In this document: positions 45,593-57,265 of the stretch, in pieces
Layout: every line of letters begins with the position of its first letter
Numbering within the stretch: position 1 is the stretch's first letter
Assembly (NCBI RefSeq): GCF_000264905.1
Contig: NW_006763134.1
Coordinates: forward strand, 158,916-222,915
Source: Stereum hirsutum FP-91666 SS1
Taxonomy: Eukaryota; Basidiomycota; Agaricomycetes; Russulales; Stereaceae
Length of the DNA: 64,000 nt
Reading direction: 5' to 3'
Made by a program: the position numbers and the translations under genes
The notes under the pieces: model-generated
The model's input: the letters and a program-made list of their open reading frames with translations, nothing else
The model's database searches: none
What the model was told of the DNA's origin: nothing

Positions 45593-48500
45593 ATGTCGTC
45601 CTCCATCTACGCCGTCCGTCCGCCCCTCATCCTCTCCCCCCCGTTTGCCACTGACATAGACGTTGTATTCACAGCATAGGAGCCTGCAGCCGACAGGGCC
45701 GCCGGCCCAGGGCCCTTCTACCCAGGCAGCCGGCACTCGACTCACAGAATGCTTCGAGACCATTAGGCAAGAGTTTGATGTGCTCACGCAAGACCTCAAT
45801 CTGCTCCGTTCCCAGCGAGACGATTTTGAAAACAAAGGTATGTTCGTTCTTTCTTAGCTTAAATTGCCGTGCGTGGTTGTTTGCATGTTCGATTTCAAGC
45901 GGACGACGTATGGACGATGATGGCGCAGACGTGGCTCGTACCGTCCTCCTTGGTCTGATGCACATCTCGATTTGGTGCATTGCACGAGGGAGCACGTATA
46001 GAACTCGCCATCTCCGTGCCACAGCTCTGTCCCCGCCGCGTTCCGATGCGCGTTGCCGGGTCAATCCTTCGTACCTTTTCTCCTGACTTTTCAGATCGCC
46101 ATTTTCCCGCCTTTTTTTCATGTGCGCCCCTGGCAAACTTACGCTCACACGCATGAAATGAGTGGATTATTGCCACCCGTTGCCCTTCGAAATCGACTTC
46201 TCGACGAGAGGGCATACACCTCACGAGGCTACGCTCCCACCCCACCTTCTATCAGACTACAGCAGGCTATTCTCGTCTGGGATCCGCGGCGCTGGTCTCG
46301 CCTCATCCCATCACATCGCACATTTCTTATTCGAGCGTGGATGGCCCCGAGTGTGTAGTTTCGCCCATCTAAACTCGACTTGGCAAGCTCGTGCCAGTGC
46401 TCGGCCACTTTCGCTTGTCTTCTTTTCTCGTGGTGGAGCACGGCACCATGGGCAATGGGCAACGGGCACAGAACGAACGCTCTCCATTTGCGGTTACAAC
46501 CCAAGTTTCGTATTTTCGTGGCTGGATGGCGAGAATGGAGACAGCTGGAGAAGAGCTTCTGAGAAGACTGAAGACTTGCCTTTTTGACGACGGAGAGGCG
46601 CCTCGGGCCTCTGATCCCTTGTTCCCAATCCGCGCTCAAAGTCGTTTGCATCTCCAAGCGCGACGGTCTCGCCGTCCTATCATCGCCACATCAATTGCGC
46701 ACTCGAACCACTCCGTGGTGAGACGTGGCTGAGAGGTTGATGTGGCTAGCCAAAACGAGGAACGATCATCCTCAGAATGGGACCGTCCTGCCCAAAGACG
46801 GCGCCAAGTGCGTGGGCAAAGTCCTGTCAAAGCGCCTGGGTCAGCAGATACGAAACGGGCACAAATGCTTCCGTCTTTGACTCTGTGGGCGCTTGTTGTT
46901 TTCTGAGTCGTTCGAGGTCGTTCGCCATCAATAAACAAAGCGATTTCCTATCCTGTCATCTTTATTTCCGTAACGAGTCCACGAAATCGATACTGATGCG
47001 CCTCCTTTCTCTTTTCGGAAAATAACAAACAGTCTCGTCTCAAGTGAACGAGCTCAACATCATCCGCCAATCCCTCTACGACCTCGAAGCCCAACATGGC
47101 AAAATTCGACAACAATACGAAGAAGAAATCAACCGCCTCCGACAAGAACTGATGTCCCGCCCTCCCGCCACCGGCCCCGCCGTGCCCCTCAACCCAAACG
47201 CAGCGGGCATCAGCGGTCTCGCAGGCGGCGCCGGCATCTCTGGCATCGGGGGACCCGGTGGCCCCAGTGCGAACGGGGGAGGGATGGGGCCTGGGGGTGT
47301 GCTTGGGACGCCGGGGATGGGACCTGCGGGTGGAGGGCCGATGGGGCCTGGGTTGGCGGGGACGCCGGGGGTGGCGAGCGCGGGTGGGTATCCGGGACCG
47401 GGGGGGCCTGGGGAGGGAGGTTTTTTTGGGAGAGAGAGGGAGGGGATGGATACGCGGGCGAGAGAACGAGACAGAGAGGGGAGAGATCGGGACAGAGATA
47501 GGGATAGGGATGTGAGGATGATGGATAGGGATAGGGATAGGGACGTGAGGATGAGTGACCGGGACAGGGACAGGATGGGGGATCGGGACAGGATGGATAG
47601 GGATCGGGAGGCGAGGATGAGTGATCGGGAGAGCAGGATGAGCGAGAGAGAGAGGATGGAGAGGGACAGGATGATGGACAGGGAGCAGCGAGACAGAGAT
47701 CGTGACCGTGACCCGAGGGATTCGAAAAGGATCAAAGTGGACAGAATCAAAGTCGATAGGCCTGGTTAGTATCCGTCTCCTCTCCTCTCCTCACCTCTCG
47801 CCCATTCTTCTTCCTCCGTCTCCTTCTTTCTTTCTCTGGTCTTCCGTCTCCGTGTATTTCTACCCGTGGCTCACTCAGGCGCTTGACTATCTATCCAAAA
47901 TTCTGCTATGCTTCGCGTGACGCAAAACTCTTTCCCGATTCCCACAGAGCATTATAGTCCCTCCCTCAGCCAAGGCGGACCCTCCCAACCCCCTCAACAC
48001 CCATCCCAAATGTCAAACCCCGGCGGTCCAGTCAACCCTCCCCCAAACTCCTCCCTCGTCAAACTCCCACCCACACCCGGCGGCCCCGGTCTCCCCCCGC
48101 CCAACGCAGTCCCGTACGGTCCCCCTCCTCCCCCCGGCATGATCACCAACTCCGGTCCGCCGCCCCCGTCCTCCGTGGCGCCACCTCCACCACCGCCGCC
48201 ACAGCAGCCACAGCCGACAGCGAGCATCAGTGGGCCACCGTCGGCTAGTCAGGGAGATGGTCCAGGTCCGTCGAGCGCTGTTGGAGCGGGTGGGGCGTTG
48301 GTGCCGATTAGTGGGAGTACGAATGGGTTCCCGGATGATTTGGATCCGCAGAATGTGCCGCCGGAGTTGAAGAAGGAGGGGAGCGATTGGTTCGCGGTGT
48401 TTAATCCGAAGGTGAAGAGGGTGTTGGATGTGAATTTGGTGCATACGCTTATGCATGAAAGGTGCGCTTTTCTTGGTGCTCTCTTTCGTGAGATGTGAAC

Positions 48501-49805
48501 GGCGGGAATTGATGGATGGTGCAATGGCGATGTAGTGTCGTGTGTTGTGTGAGGTTCTCGGCGGACGGGAAGTATCTCGCTACAGGATGCAATCGCTCAG
48601 CTCAGATTTATGACACGAAGACGGGAGCAAAGACTTGGTCAGTCATTTCGTGAATTTTGCACTGCGATGACGACTGACAGCTCGTCCCAGCACCTTGATC
48701 GACCGTGATGCGAACAAGACCGGAGACCTTTACATCCGAAGTGTATGCTTCAGTCCAGACGGCAAATACCTCGCCACCGGTGCCGAGGATAAACAAATCC
48801 GCGTAAGTTATTTCCTGCCTTCACCATACCTTCTTCAACATCTGAGACCATACCCTTCCGCCCCAGATCTGGGACATCAAAACCCAGCGCATCCGCAACA
48901 TCTTCGACGGCCATCAACAAGAAATCTACTCCCTCGACTTCTCCCGTGACGGCCGCCTCATCGTCTCCGGCTCCGGCGACAAAACCGCCCGTATCTGGGA
49001 TATGCAAGACGGTTCGTCCAAAACGCTCACCATCCACGAACCCGAAGCGCCCGACTCCGGCGTCACCTCCGTCGCCATCTCACCGGACGGCCGACTCGTC
49101 GCTGCCGGTTCGCTCGACACGATCGTTAGGATCTGGGACGTGCAGACGGGGCAGTTGGTGGAGCGGTTGAAGGGGCATAAGGATAGTGTGTATAGTGTGG
49201 CGTTCACGCCGGACGGGAAGGGACTGGTCAGTGGCAGTTTGGATAAGACGTTGAAGTATTGGGATGTGAGGCCGATGTTGGCGATGGCGGGGAAGATGGT
49301 GCCGGGGCCTGGGTCGACGCCGAATGGGAAGAAGGAGGGCGGTGAGAAGTCGAATTGTATGATGAACTTTACGGGACATAAGGTACGTCTTGCTGTGTTT
49401 TGCTCGTGTGTGGAGAGGTCTCTGATGCACGAGTCTTTGGATAGGACTATGTGCTTTCGGTGGCTGTATCACACGACGGTCAGTGGGTCGTATCAGGATC
49501 GAAGGATCGCGGAGTCCAGTTTTGGGATGCGAGGAGCGCTATCGTGCAATTGATGTTGCAAGGCCACAAAAACTCTGGTATGCCCTTCACCGCAAACCGT
49601 GCTGCGACATTCGTGCTAATCCGTGTCTTTGTATCAGTCATCTCCATTGATCTCAGCCCGGCAGGAAGCGTTCTCGCGACCGGCAGCGGAGACTGGCAAG
49701 CCCGAATATGTGCGTTTGTTCATGCCCGTCCTAATAAGCCTTTCTCGCTATCGGCCTAGCTGACTCATTCTGGTTGATCGCGTAGGGAGTTACAACACGG
49801 TCTGA
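45593..49805 (+). CDS. tup1: Tup1-type WD40 transcriptional corepressor
   Basis: Exons 45593-45613, 45675-45837, 47033-47764, 47948-48461, 48536-48637, 48691-48802, 48867-49382, 49445-49577, 49638-49709 and 49786-49805 sum to 2385 nt (794 aa), phases closed. The N-terminal Tup_N helix is [20 protein letters not shown] followed by [20 protein letters not shown], used for tetramer formation and Ssn6 binding. A Gly/Pro linker and an Arg-Asp repeat of about 100 residues (47451-47740) follow, then a Pro-rich part. Seven WD40 blades complete it ([40 protein letters not shown], ... [20 protein letters not shown]). It represses genes in the nucleus together with Ssn6/Cyc8. The second intron is 1195 nt. 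Confidence 0.95.
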
Positions 49806-51836
49806 TCTTCTCGGTTTTCTTCGTCCATCGAACAATGTATATCATGGTTTTCTCCTTGCTTCCGAGCCCTCTTGCTTCCTCCGAAAATTCGGCCTGCTCT
49901 TTCTTGTCCTTCGTTTCTTTGTTTTTTTTTTCTGAGTTGCGCTTTCTCTTCTTCTTTCTGGGGTTCGTGTGATATTGCCTGAAAACGCACGATGCCATTC
50001 TCAGCCCCGCCGTTTCTCTCTTCCTTTCATTTTTTGGCCTTCGCCTCATCGTGCTCACGGGTTCCTTTGCGACCTCCTCCGTCCGAATCGAAGCTCCGTA
50101 TTTATATGCAAGTTGCTCATGCCCATGCCCATGCGCCTGCGTATGAGTATATGTACTACCCTCCCGCCAACTCTAACTCCCTCCCCCTCGCGTCCGTACC
50201 TTCCGAGATACGTGCTTACGATACATACGTTTGTTCTTTCGTTTCTTTTCCTCTCTCGAGTCTCCGACCCTTTCTTCTCTTTCCATTTTCTTTGATTCGT
50301 GCGATGCCGTTTTGAATGTTGTGTTCCTGTGCTTCCTTTATCTCTTGCTGCTAGGTCCAGTTCTTGCAATATATAATGAATGAAGAACTCAGTGAAAGCG
50401 TCTCTTGATGGTATGCCCAGCATGGCGGTTCTTCTTGACACAAGTACCACAGCACCAACGAGTGACACCCAAAGTTCTGAGACCGGGAGCAACCGGAACG
50501 GGCCGTCGCGGTCCGACGTACTGTGCCGGACCAGGATCCTGGACAGATGGGCTTTCTTGCTCATTCGTTCAAATTTGTGTCTATGACTTCCAGGGAAAAT
50601 GGCACATATATATGGTACAGCATGTATTGAGTACTGTGACAAATATTTGGAGAGTGTGATGCAGTAAAAAATCATCAACGAATATTTTGCGACGACGACT
50701 GGCGAAAGTGGCAAAACAGGGAAGCTGGACGCGCGCCAAAAGGGCCCGGCCATTGCCGAATGGGTGGCGAAAAGCAAGTCAAAACGCGCCACACCCCCTT
50801 GCCCACCGATTTCGTACACATTCTCGTTAGAGGACCAGCAGCAAAAAGGAGCCATATCGTTTTATTATACATTACTCTATCTGCGTAAATATTTGTGCCC
50901 TGCTGCACAATGTTCTGCGCATGAAATTCATTCGGATGTTTGAGAGGTCCAAAATCAGCCACTTCGAGAAAATTGTGCTCTCTAGAGCCGAAACAGTCTG
51001 GTAAAAATTTCCAGACCGTGGTAGAGGAAGTATTTGCTTTAGGCTCAAAGACTATCAACTTTTTGTATGAGGAAGATCAAAGATGCTGAAGCTAGAGCCT
51101 GACCAAGTGGGAGCGTCTTGTGGCGCCTTGGCTAGAGGATCCCCTCAAAAAAAGAGGACACGCGCAAAAGTAGGCAACCGTTGTCTGCGAGAATAATTCG
51201 GAATCACTTAGAACGGGTCCGCATTCATGCCCTACATATATTTTTACGAGCAAATATGTTGATCGTAAGGGCTGGTCGAGGTGTCCATGTCGGTCGGGTT
51301 CCCAGGATGTGGCAAAATTGCCACACAAGGGCCATTTCCGACAGCATTTCACCATCTTCTACAAAATACTCACTAGGATTACACAAAATGTATTTGCATA
51401 CCACAAGGGAAGATGTAGACCTATAGGTTATGTAGAGGTGCAAAGACATGAATATGCGTGCTTAAAATTCCAGAAACGTTTGTCCAGCTTCTATGTCCGT
51501 CCAGCTTCCTAGTCCGCCACAGTAATTGAAGGAACCCCGCCCAACAACAAGCGCCGACGGCGAGTGTTCGACAGCTGCGTTGACTCCGATTTGCACGGGG
51601 CCATGGCAGATTATATACTGGAACCCTGTCGAGTGCTCTGCTGTTGACATTGCTCTCGATACCTGAGAGACGCGTACATAGTTGTCTCAGGTAAAACGCT
51701 TAAAGGTGAGAAGTGACCACTTCAAACAGACCAGAAGGCTTGACTGAATAATTTCTGTCATTATCTCACCTTAGTGTTCCCCTTCAGATAGCCTGACCGC
51801 CATCAAGAAGCGTTCCTTTGATCTTTGAAAGATCTG
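49806..51836. other. Intergenic, no gene supported
   Basis: About 2 kb. The left 500 bp are T-rich and fit the Tup1 3' UTR. A minus frame of 266 codons at 50055-50855 has poor composition (long basic/Gly repeats from the complement of a pyrimidine-rich tail) and is not called. A 29-nt imperfect inverted repeat pairs 50519-50547 with 51495-51524 (24 of 29 match). Confidence 0.45.
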
Positions 51837-53939
51837 ATGTCTACGATGGACTCCGACTTAGATCTTACGCTGCCTGAAACACACCTGGCCGTGCGATGGT
51901 ATCCGCCATCCTATGACATCCGGCTGGAACGTGTCCCTACACCGAAGTAAGAGCGTCTCTGGTTTAGCCCGATTGTTGAGAACAAGAGCTAATATACTGG
52001 TTCACTCCCATTCTCAATTCTTTACCATCCTCCATCTGCCTCACCAGGATCGAACATCCAGATGATGCTATTGTCAAAATTAAAGTATGTCACCACCATT
52101 ATATTCGCCCTTACTTTGCGATCAGTCTTTGCTTTTCACCGTTGCTTATCTGCGTAAAGTGGAACTTCCGCTGACTGTGTACCTTTTCCATTCAAGTTCT
52201 CTGGACTTTGCGGGAGTGATCTGCACGTCTACCGGTGCGTACATATTTCTCTGTCGACCGAACAATAACACCGCACCTGGCCTTGTATCCCTCCGAAGTT
52301 CCTCATCACTATCTTGTTCATGTTGCTTACGACGCTGATGCTAACAACAGCGGTCACGAAGACGTAGACGAGCTGTGAGTACTTCCAGAATTAACTTCTA
52401 GCACTCAAGGATTTGACTCGTGTACTGTTCGAACACGCAGGCATGTGTGTGGACACGAGTTCATAGGCTATGTCGTTGCCCTAGGCTCCTCGTTCACGTC
52501 GTCGTCTCCCAAGAGTAGACCTGCATTGTACGGCACTCTGAAAGTTGGAGACAAGGTCGTCTCTCCGTTCACAACGTCCTGTGGTGAATGCAGGTCTGTC
52601 GTTTCCTCATGGCACTAATTGAGATACAACTCATGTATTGAATATAGACGCTGCCGATTAGGCTTCACTGCTCGCTGTGAATCGTCTCTTTTGTTCGGTT
52701 CACCACGTCTTCCGGGTGCCCAAGCTCAGTATGCCCGTATTCCTCACGCTGGAGGAACACTTTTTGCTCTCCCTACTGGTAAGCTCCGCCAGTCCACTAG
52801 TCTCGTTGTCCTTCTGAATTCCTGCGTATATTATACCCTAACCTGATCATGCCATCGTTACAGACACGCAGTCAACCTTATCGAACCCTTCGCTCTCGAA
52901 GCTCACCGCCCTCCCTGACCCGACTCTCATTCTACTCGCCGACATCCTGCCAACAGGTCTCTCCGTTGCTCTCAATGCTCTCATGCATCCCAAGTTGGCG
53001 CCTATACTTCACGGGAAAGCTTGGCCCGGTGAGGCGGCAGGATTGCTCTCCGGTAGCAGCGAAGGAATAGAGCAGGAAGGTGCGGAAGGGACTGCACCGG
53101 TGAGAGACGAGGACCGAGTATTGACGGTTGGAGTCGTCGGTCTGGGTCCGGTTGGTCTCGTGAGTTCTTCACTTCTCCAGTACTTCATTCTAAGTCCACG
53201 TATTTATTCCTAATATTGTGTAACTCCAGTGCGCATTCCTCAGCCTGCTCGACCTTCTCAGTAACCCGGCCAACCTCGCAACCTCCGCGCTTCGCTTTCG
53301 CCTCATCGCAGTCGATCCAAATGCTGCACGTCGCGCAAAACTCAGCACAATCATCGCGTCCTTGCCTACAGAATTGAAAGGATCGTCTAGAGGAGAGTTC
53401 GAGGTCTGTGGTATTGATGAGGCGAAGGGTGTCCTGGAGAGACCTGGCTGGGGCGGTGGCTGTGACGCGGTCTTGGAGGTTGGTCGATCCGTCAAATTCC
53501 CTCCAATATTCCTTCTTCTCGCCTTCGCCTCCGATAATGCGAAAAACGTCAATCGTGAGCTGAAAAATACTTCATCTGTCTACAGGTCGTCGGCAATCCC
53601 TCGGCACTGACTCTCTCTGAATCTCTTCTCTCCCCGTCCGGAGTTCTCTCCTCCTGCGGCGTCCATCAAGCCCCTCCCGTTCCCTTTACCGGTCGCGACC
53701 TCTATAACGCAAGCATGAGCCTCGAATTCGGACGTTGCAACGTGCGGAGCGTCTTCGCTATGAGTTGCGGGGTTATGGCCAGGATGGGAAGTGTTTTCGG
53801 GGCAATCGGGGGTGAAGGTGACGGTGGAAAGGACGTGGGGGTGGTGGAGAGAGTGCTTCCGTTGAGTAGGGTGGTGGAGGCATACGAGAAGTTCGAGAGG
53901 GGGGAGTGGGGGAAAGTAGTTTTCGATCCTTGGGCTTGA
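51837..53939 (+). CDS. Zinc-dependent alcohol dehydrogenase (MDR family)
   Basis: ATG 51837 (MSTMDSDLDLTLPETHLAVR), stop at 53939, about eight exons. The catalytic zinc site is visible as FSGLCGSDLHVYR (Cys) and VCGHEFIGYV (His-Glu). The structural zinc lobe has four Cys in TSCGEC, R-CRLGF and ARC. The NAD(P) Rossmann turn is VGVVGLGPVGL. The end, PLSRVVEAYEKFERGEWGKV, is the usual C-terminal helix. It oxidises alcohols or reduces aldehydes, the substrate being unknown. An insertion of about 25 acidic residues (LSGSSEGIEQEGAEGT) before the Rossmann fold is longer than normal. The last exons, with GGEGDGGKDV, also carry a low-complexity insert. Confidence 0.88.
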
Positions 53940-54706
53940 GCTTTCTTTCCGTGAAAGCACAAGTCAGAAGGTGAAAGAGTGGTGGAAAGGAAACTGAATG
54001 AATATAAGCACAAGGTATGGACCGCTCAACACCGTTTTTTGATAAGTGGCAATATTGACATGATGATACTGCATACAGTTATGTGCATTGCGATGTATAA
54101 CACGACTACTACTTTGATATGCGAATAAGACGGTGATTTAAAAACCCAAACGCACTGGTATCGCGAACAATACTAGTATAGACGCCGTGAATACGAGTCG
54201 TAAAGGTGAACCCGACGTCGACGCTCTGGACTGTACATCATTAACAGTGAGTCTCATATCTACAATATTATTGGTTTATGGACAGAACTAACACTGTGCA
54301 CGGCATCGTTTCCCGGTATGATCTGACCTGCTTACGTCTGCGAGAGCATAACGGGGCCCGTAGAAGGGTCGCATTGTTCTACTTATTCCTTGCTTGAGGT
54401 CCCTTGACACGGGTCTTGCACTGCTATGCATCAGTGCATCGCAACCAGTGCCTCTCTGAGTAATCTATCTTTTCCTCCCAGGCTGCGTATCTAGTTCATT
54501 CTCTCTCACACACCCCGAAGGCCCTTTCGCCTTGCAAGCCGATAGGACTCGTATGATCGGCTGCTCTGGAGAGGATACAGTTAAAAGCTTCCTTGAAAGC
54601 CTATGGAGCCCATCACAACACGAACAGAACCTGCTCGACGCCGTACCCCGCAACCATAACGCCCGACAGCAAGTAAACTTTTTTTTTTCACGTTAAGTAG
54701 AACAAG
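53940..54706. other. Intergenic, with possible minus-strand C-terminal remnant
   Basis: On the minus strand near 54230-54133 the frame reads SPLRLVFTASILVLFAIPV and then stops, as a hydrophobic GPI-type tail would. I found no upstream exons, so this is at most a remnant. The right part resembles the region upstream of the second monooxygenase copy. Confidence 0.3.
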
Positions 54707-56206
54707 ATGAGCTCTGCAGATGTACTCGTGGTGTGGAAATCTCATAGCATGAATTCTAGCCATGATTGATACTTATGAAAATTATTCCATCACGTATTAG
54801 GTCGGTGCTGGACCAAGTGGCATCACTCTCGCTCTGGCCTTGGCACAGAACGGAATGTCCGTCCGCATCGTAGAGAAACTTGCTCAAATGCCTGACAGTC
54901 AACGTGGCACGGGGTCCCAGGTCAGTTCTGTCATTTCACTTTAACTATTCGCGATATTCGATTCATGTGCTGTGATGTCGACTTAGCCTCGCACCATGGA
55001 GCTCTACAAGTTCCTTGGGGTTCTCGACGACATCTTGGATGGTGGCAGGTCCTTGGTCCAGATCAAACAGTACGATGGAGAGGGCAATTACATCAAGACT
55101 GTTAGCCTTACAACTGGAGACATGTCTCCAACTCCCACTAATCCTTTCGTAAGTTTTCTTGTTGTAATCTACTGCTGTAGATTATAGGCTAATATCTTTA
55201 TCTGTACCGCCAGAGACAACCTTTTTGTGTAGGCCAAGAGGTCGTCGGCCGCATCATGAGGGAGCACCTCAAGAAGCATAACGTAGACGTCGAGTTCTCT
55301 TCGGAGATTATCTCTCTGCAAGATCAAGAGAAGTTTGTTTAAGCAGGCATCAGGAAGGCCGATGGCAATATCGAGACGGCAGGATTCAAGTATATCGTCG
55401 GGGCAGATGGAGCGAGAGGTCACTTTTTCCTTGTAGTTCGCACTGTCTGGATCACTGACTATTTGTCTGTAAAGGATTCATCCGAAAGGCTATTGGACTG
55501 CTATTCCTCGGGGAGACGCGGGGCACTGCCCAATGTATAATAGGAGACTTAGAAGTACGCGACATGGACAAGGAGGTACGGATGATCTCATCTTCATGTC
55601 CTATTCACGCAAGGAGTTAACGCGCCAACTCGCAGTACATGAATATGTATGGACTTGGATCGGGAAATATGTACGTCTCAACCTCCTTATTTATACCTAC
55701 GAGACTAAATTTGTGTCATCAGGGTCTTCTTTATTCTGACGAAGCAGGCATTGACAGAGAACATATTCTATACCGTGGTAAACGGCCCCAACCTGGACGT
55801 TACGAAGGCATTAGAGGATCCCGAGATCCTGTTCGAACTTCATTCGCAATGTCACGAAGAAGCCTGAGCTTGAGTTTGGTGAGATCAAGAATCTTTCGAG
55901 TTACAGGTTCGCACTTTACCGTACACCCTCTTGTCTTCTTTCCCGTGCTCATGGTCTCACCCTATAGACCCAATAATATGCGCATGGTAGACACTTTCGG
56001 AAAAGGTCATGTGTTCGTGACCGGAGGTCGACGAGCTCTCTTCGGACCTGATTGTGCAGGATCCAGGAGGCTATGCTTACGAAGCGTATGGGGTAGAGGC
56101 CGGACAGACCCGGGTTGTCATCGTTCGTCCTGATGGATGGGTTGGGGCCATTGTGCGAGGTGTCGAGGGCGTGAAGAAATATTTCATCATGGTTCTAACT
56201 ACGTGA
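54707..56206 (+). pseudogene. FAD-dependent aromatic monooxygenase, dead copy
   Basis: It is colinear with the intact copy at 57266-59471: MSSADVLVVGAGPSGITLAL (FAD Rossmann), PRTMELYKFLGVLDDILDGG, GQEVVGRIMREHLKKH. Three lesions are clear. A TAA at 55340-55342 stands where the intact copy has CAA (Lys-Phe-Val-stop against Lys-Tyr-Val-Gln). One extra base near 55834 breaks the frame (TTCGAACTT against TTCAACTTC). About 700 bp are missing at about 56024, taking out the second FAD motif (DAAHVHSPAGGQGLN) and most of the C-terminal domain. The very end (YGVEAGQ, IVRPDGWVGAIVRGVEGVKK) survives. It is a tandem duplicate that has decayed. Confidence 0.9.
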
Positions 56207-57265
56207 CTGACAATCAGAAGTATTAAGGGAGGTGAAGACATTGTATAATTCTATCGTGCTCAGTTTCCGGTCTGCGCCGAGCTATGCTGCCTTTTGCGGT
56301 GCTCTCCGTCCAACATCTTCTAGTGAACTGACATAACTCAAAGCACATCCACAAAGACACTACTGATACGGAAATAAACCAGTACGTCTCATGCTACGTT
56401 TTCTGATCATTTGTCTGATCCATCAACATCACAATACCAGACGTGGTTTAGCAGTGCACTCTTTATTTAAATTTTGGATAGCAAGAGATTGAAGGTACCA
56501 TATGCCGCAAGTCAAATGCACGGTGCCCTTCAATCTCAGTGCACACATCTTCACGTAAATCGACGGGATCTCAAAGGGACATGCGTAAACGAGGGAAAAC
56601 AGCGTCATTTCCCCTCATAGATCTATGCCGTAGGACACGCGTCCAGTCGTGCCGCCGAAGAAATCCATTGTCCTAGTCGCTGCATGACCTCATTACAGAC
56701 GTGACCTCATTACAGACGTGGGCCGAGAATGAGTCACAGAGCATTGTGCACCTCACAGCGGCTTTCATATCGATAGATAGCCCTCGACTTTCCGCGAGTG
56801 CACCAAACATTAATATAGATGAACCAAACAACTCCCGATCGTGCGGGAGAATATCTCGCAACCCTGTCCGTTGTCAAAGGGAAGCATCAAAACGGCCTTG
56901 CGTGGGATTTCTTTACCCCAAAGAGCGATTGTTTGGTCCGTCTATATCAAGTCTATATTGTGTTTGGCGCACTCACAAAATATTGGGGGCTATCTATCGT
57001 TTTGAAAGCCGCTGCAAGGTATCGCTCCGTTTTCTCCCTCAGGTTGCGCGTATTAATGAATTAACGCTTCAAGAACAAACTCGCGCTTCAGAAGCGGCGT
57101 TTAGCCCTGCATGCCGCTAGGACTCGCGTCGTCGGCAGAATTGTAAGAATCCACTTAAGTACTACTCACCCGCTACGGGCGTCCCATAACACGAACGAAA
57201 CACGACATACTCGTTAACTATTACACCCGATAGCCAGTGAGTTTCCAACGCCTGATTCGGACACG
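56207..57265. other. Spacer between the two monooxygenase copies
   Basis: About 1.06 kb. The final 200 bp resemble the sequence before the dead copy, including ACACGAAC and the GACAGCAAGT/GATAGCCAGT stretch before the start codon, so the duplication included the promoter. A direct repeat of GTGACCTCATTACAGACGTG occurs at about 56685-56720. No gene seen. Confidence 0.4.

Noticed and set aside
45897..46740. Several 100-140 codon frames in the long Tup1 intron
   Set aside because: They overlap in different frames and strands, none has recognisable domains, and splice sites place the region in an intron.
47076..47750. 224-codon minus frame opposite Tup1 exon 3
   Set aside because: It is a mirror of the Arg-Asp repeat (Leu/Ser repeats), so it is an artefact of the purine tract.
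50055..50855. 266-codon open frame on the minus strand
   Set aside because: Composition is odd, the C-terminal third is the complement of a pyrimidine-rich 3' UTR, and nothing resembles a family.
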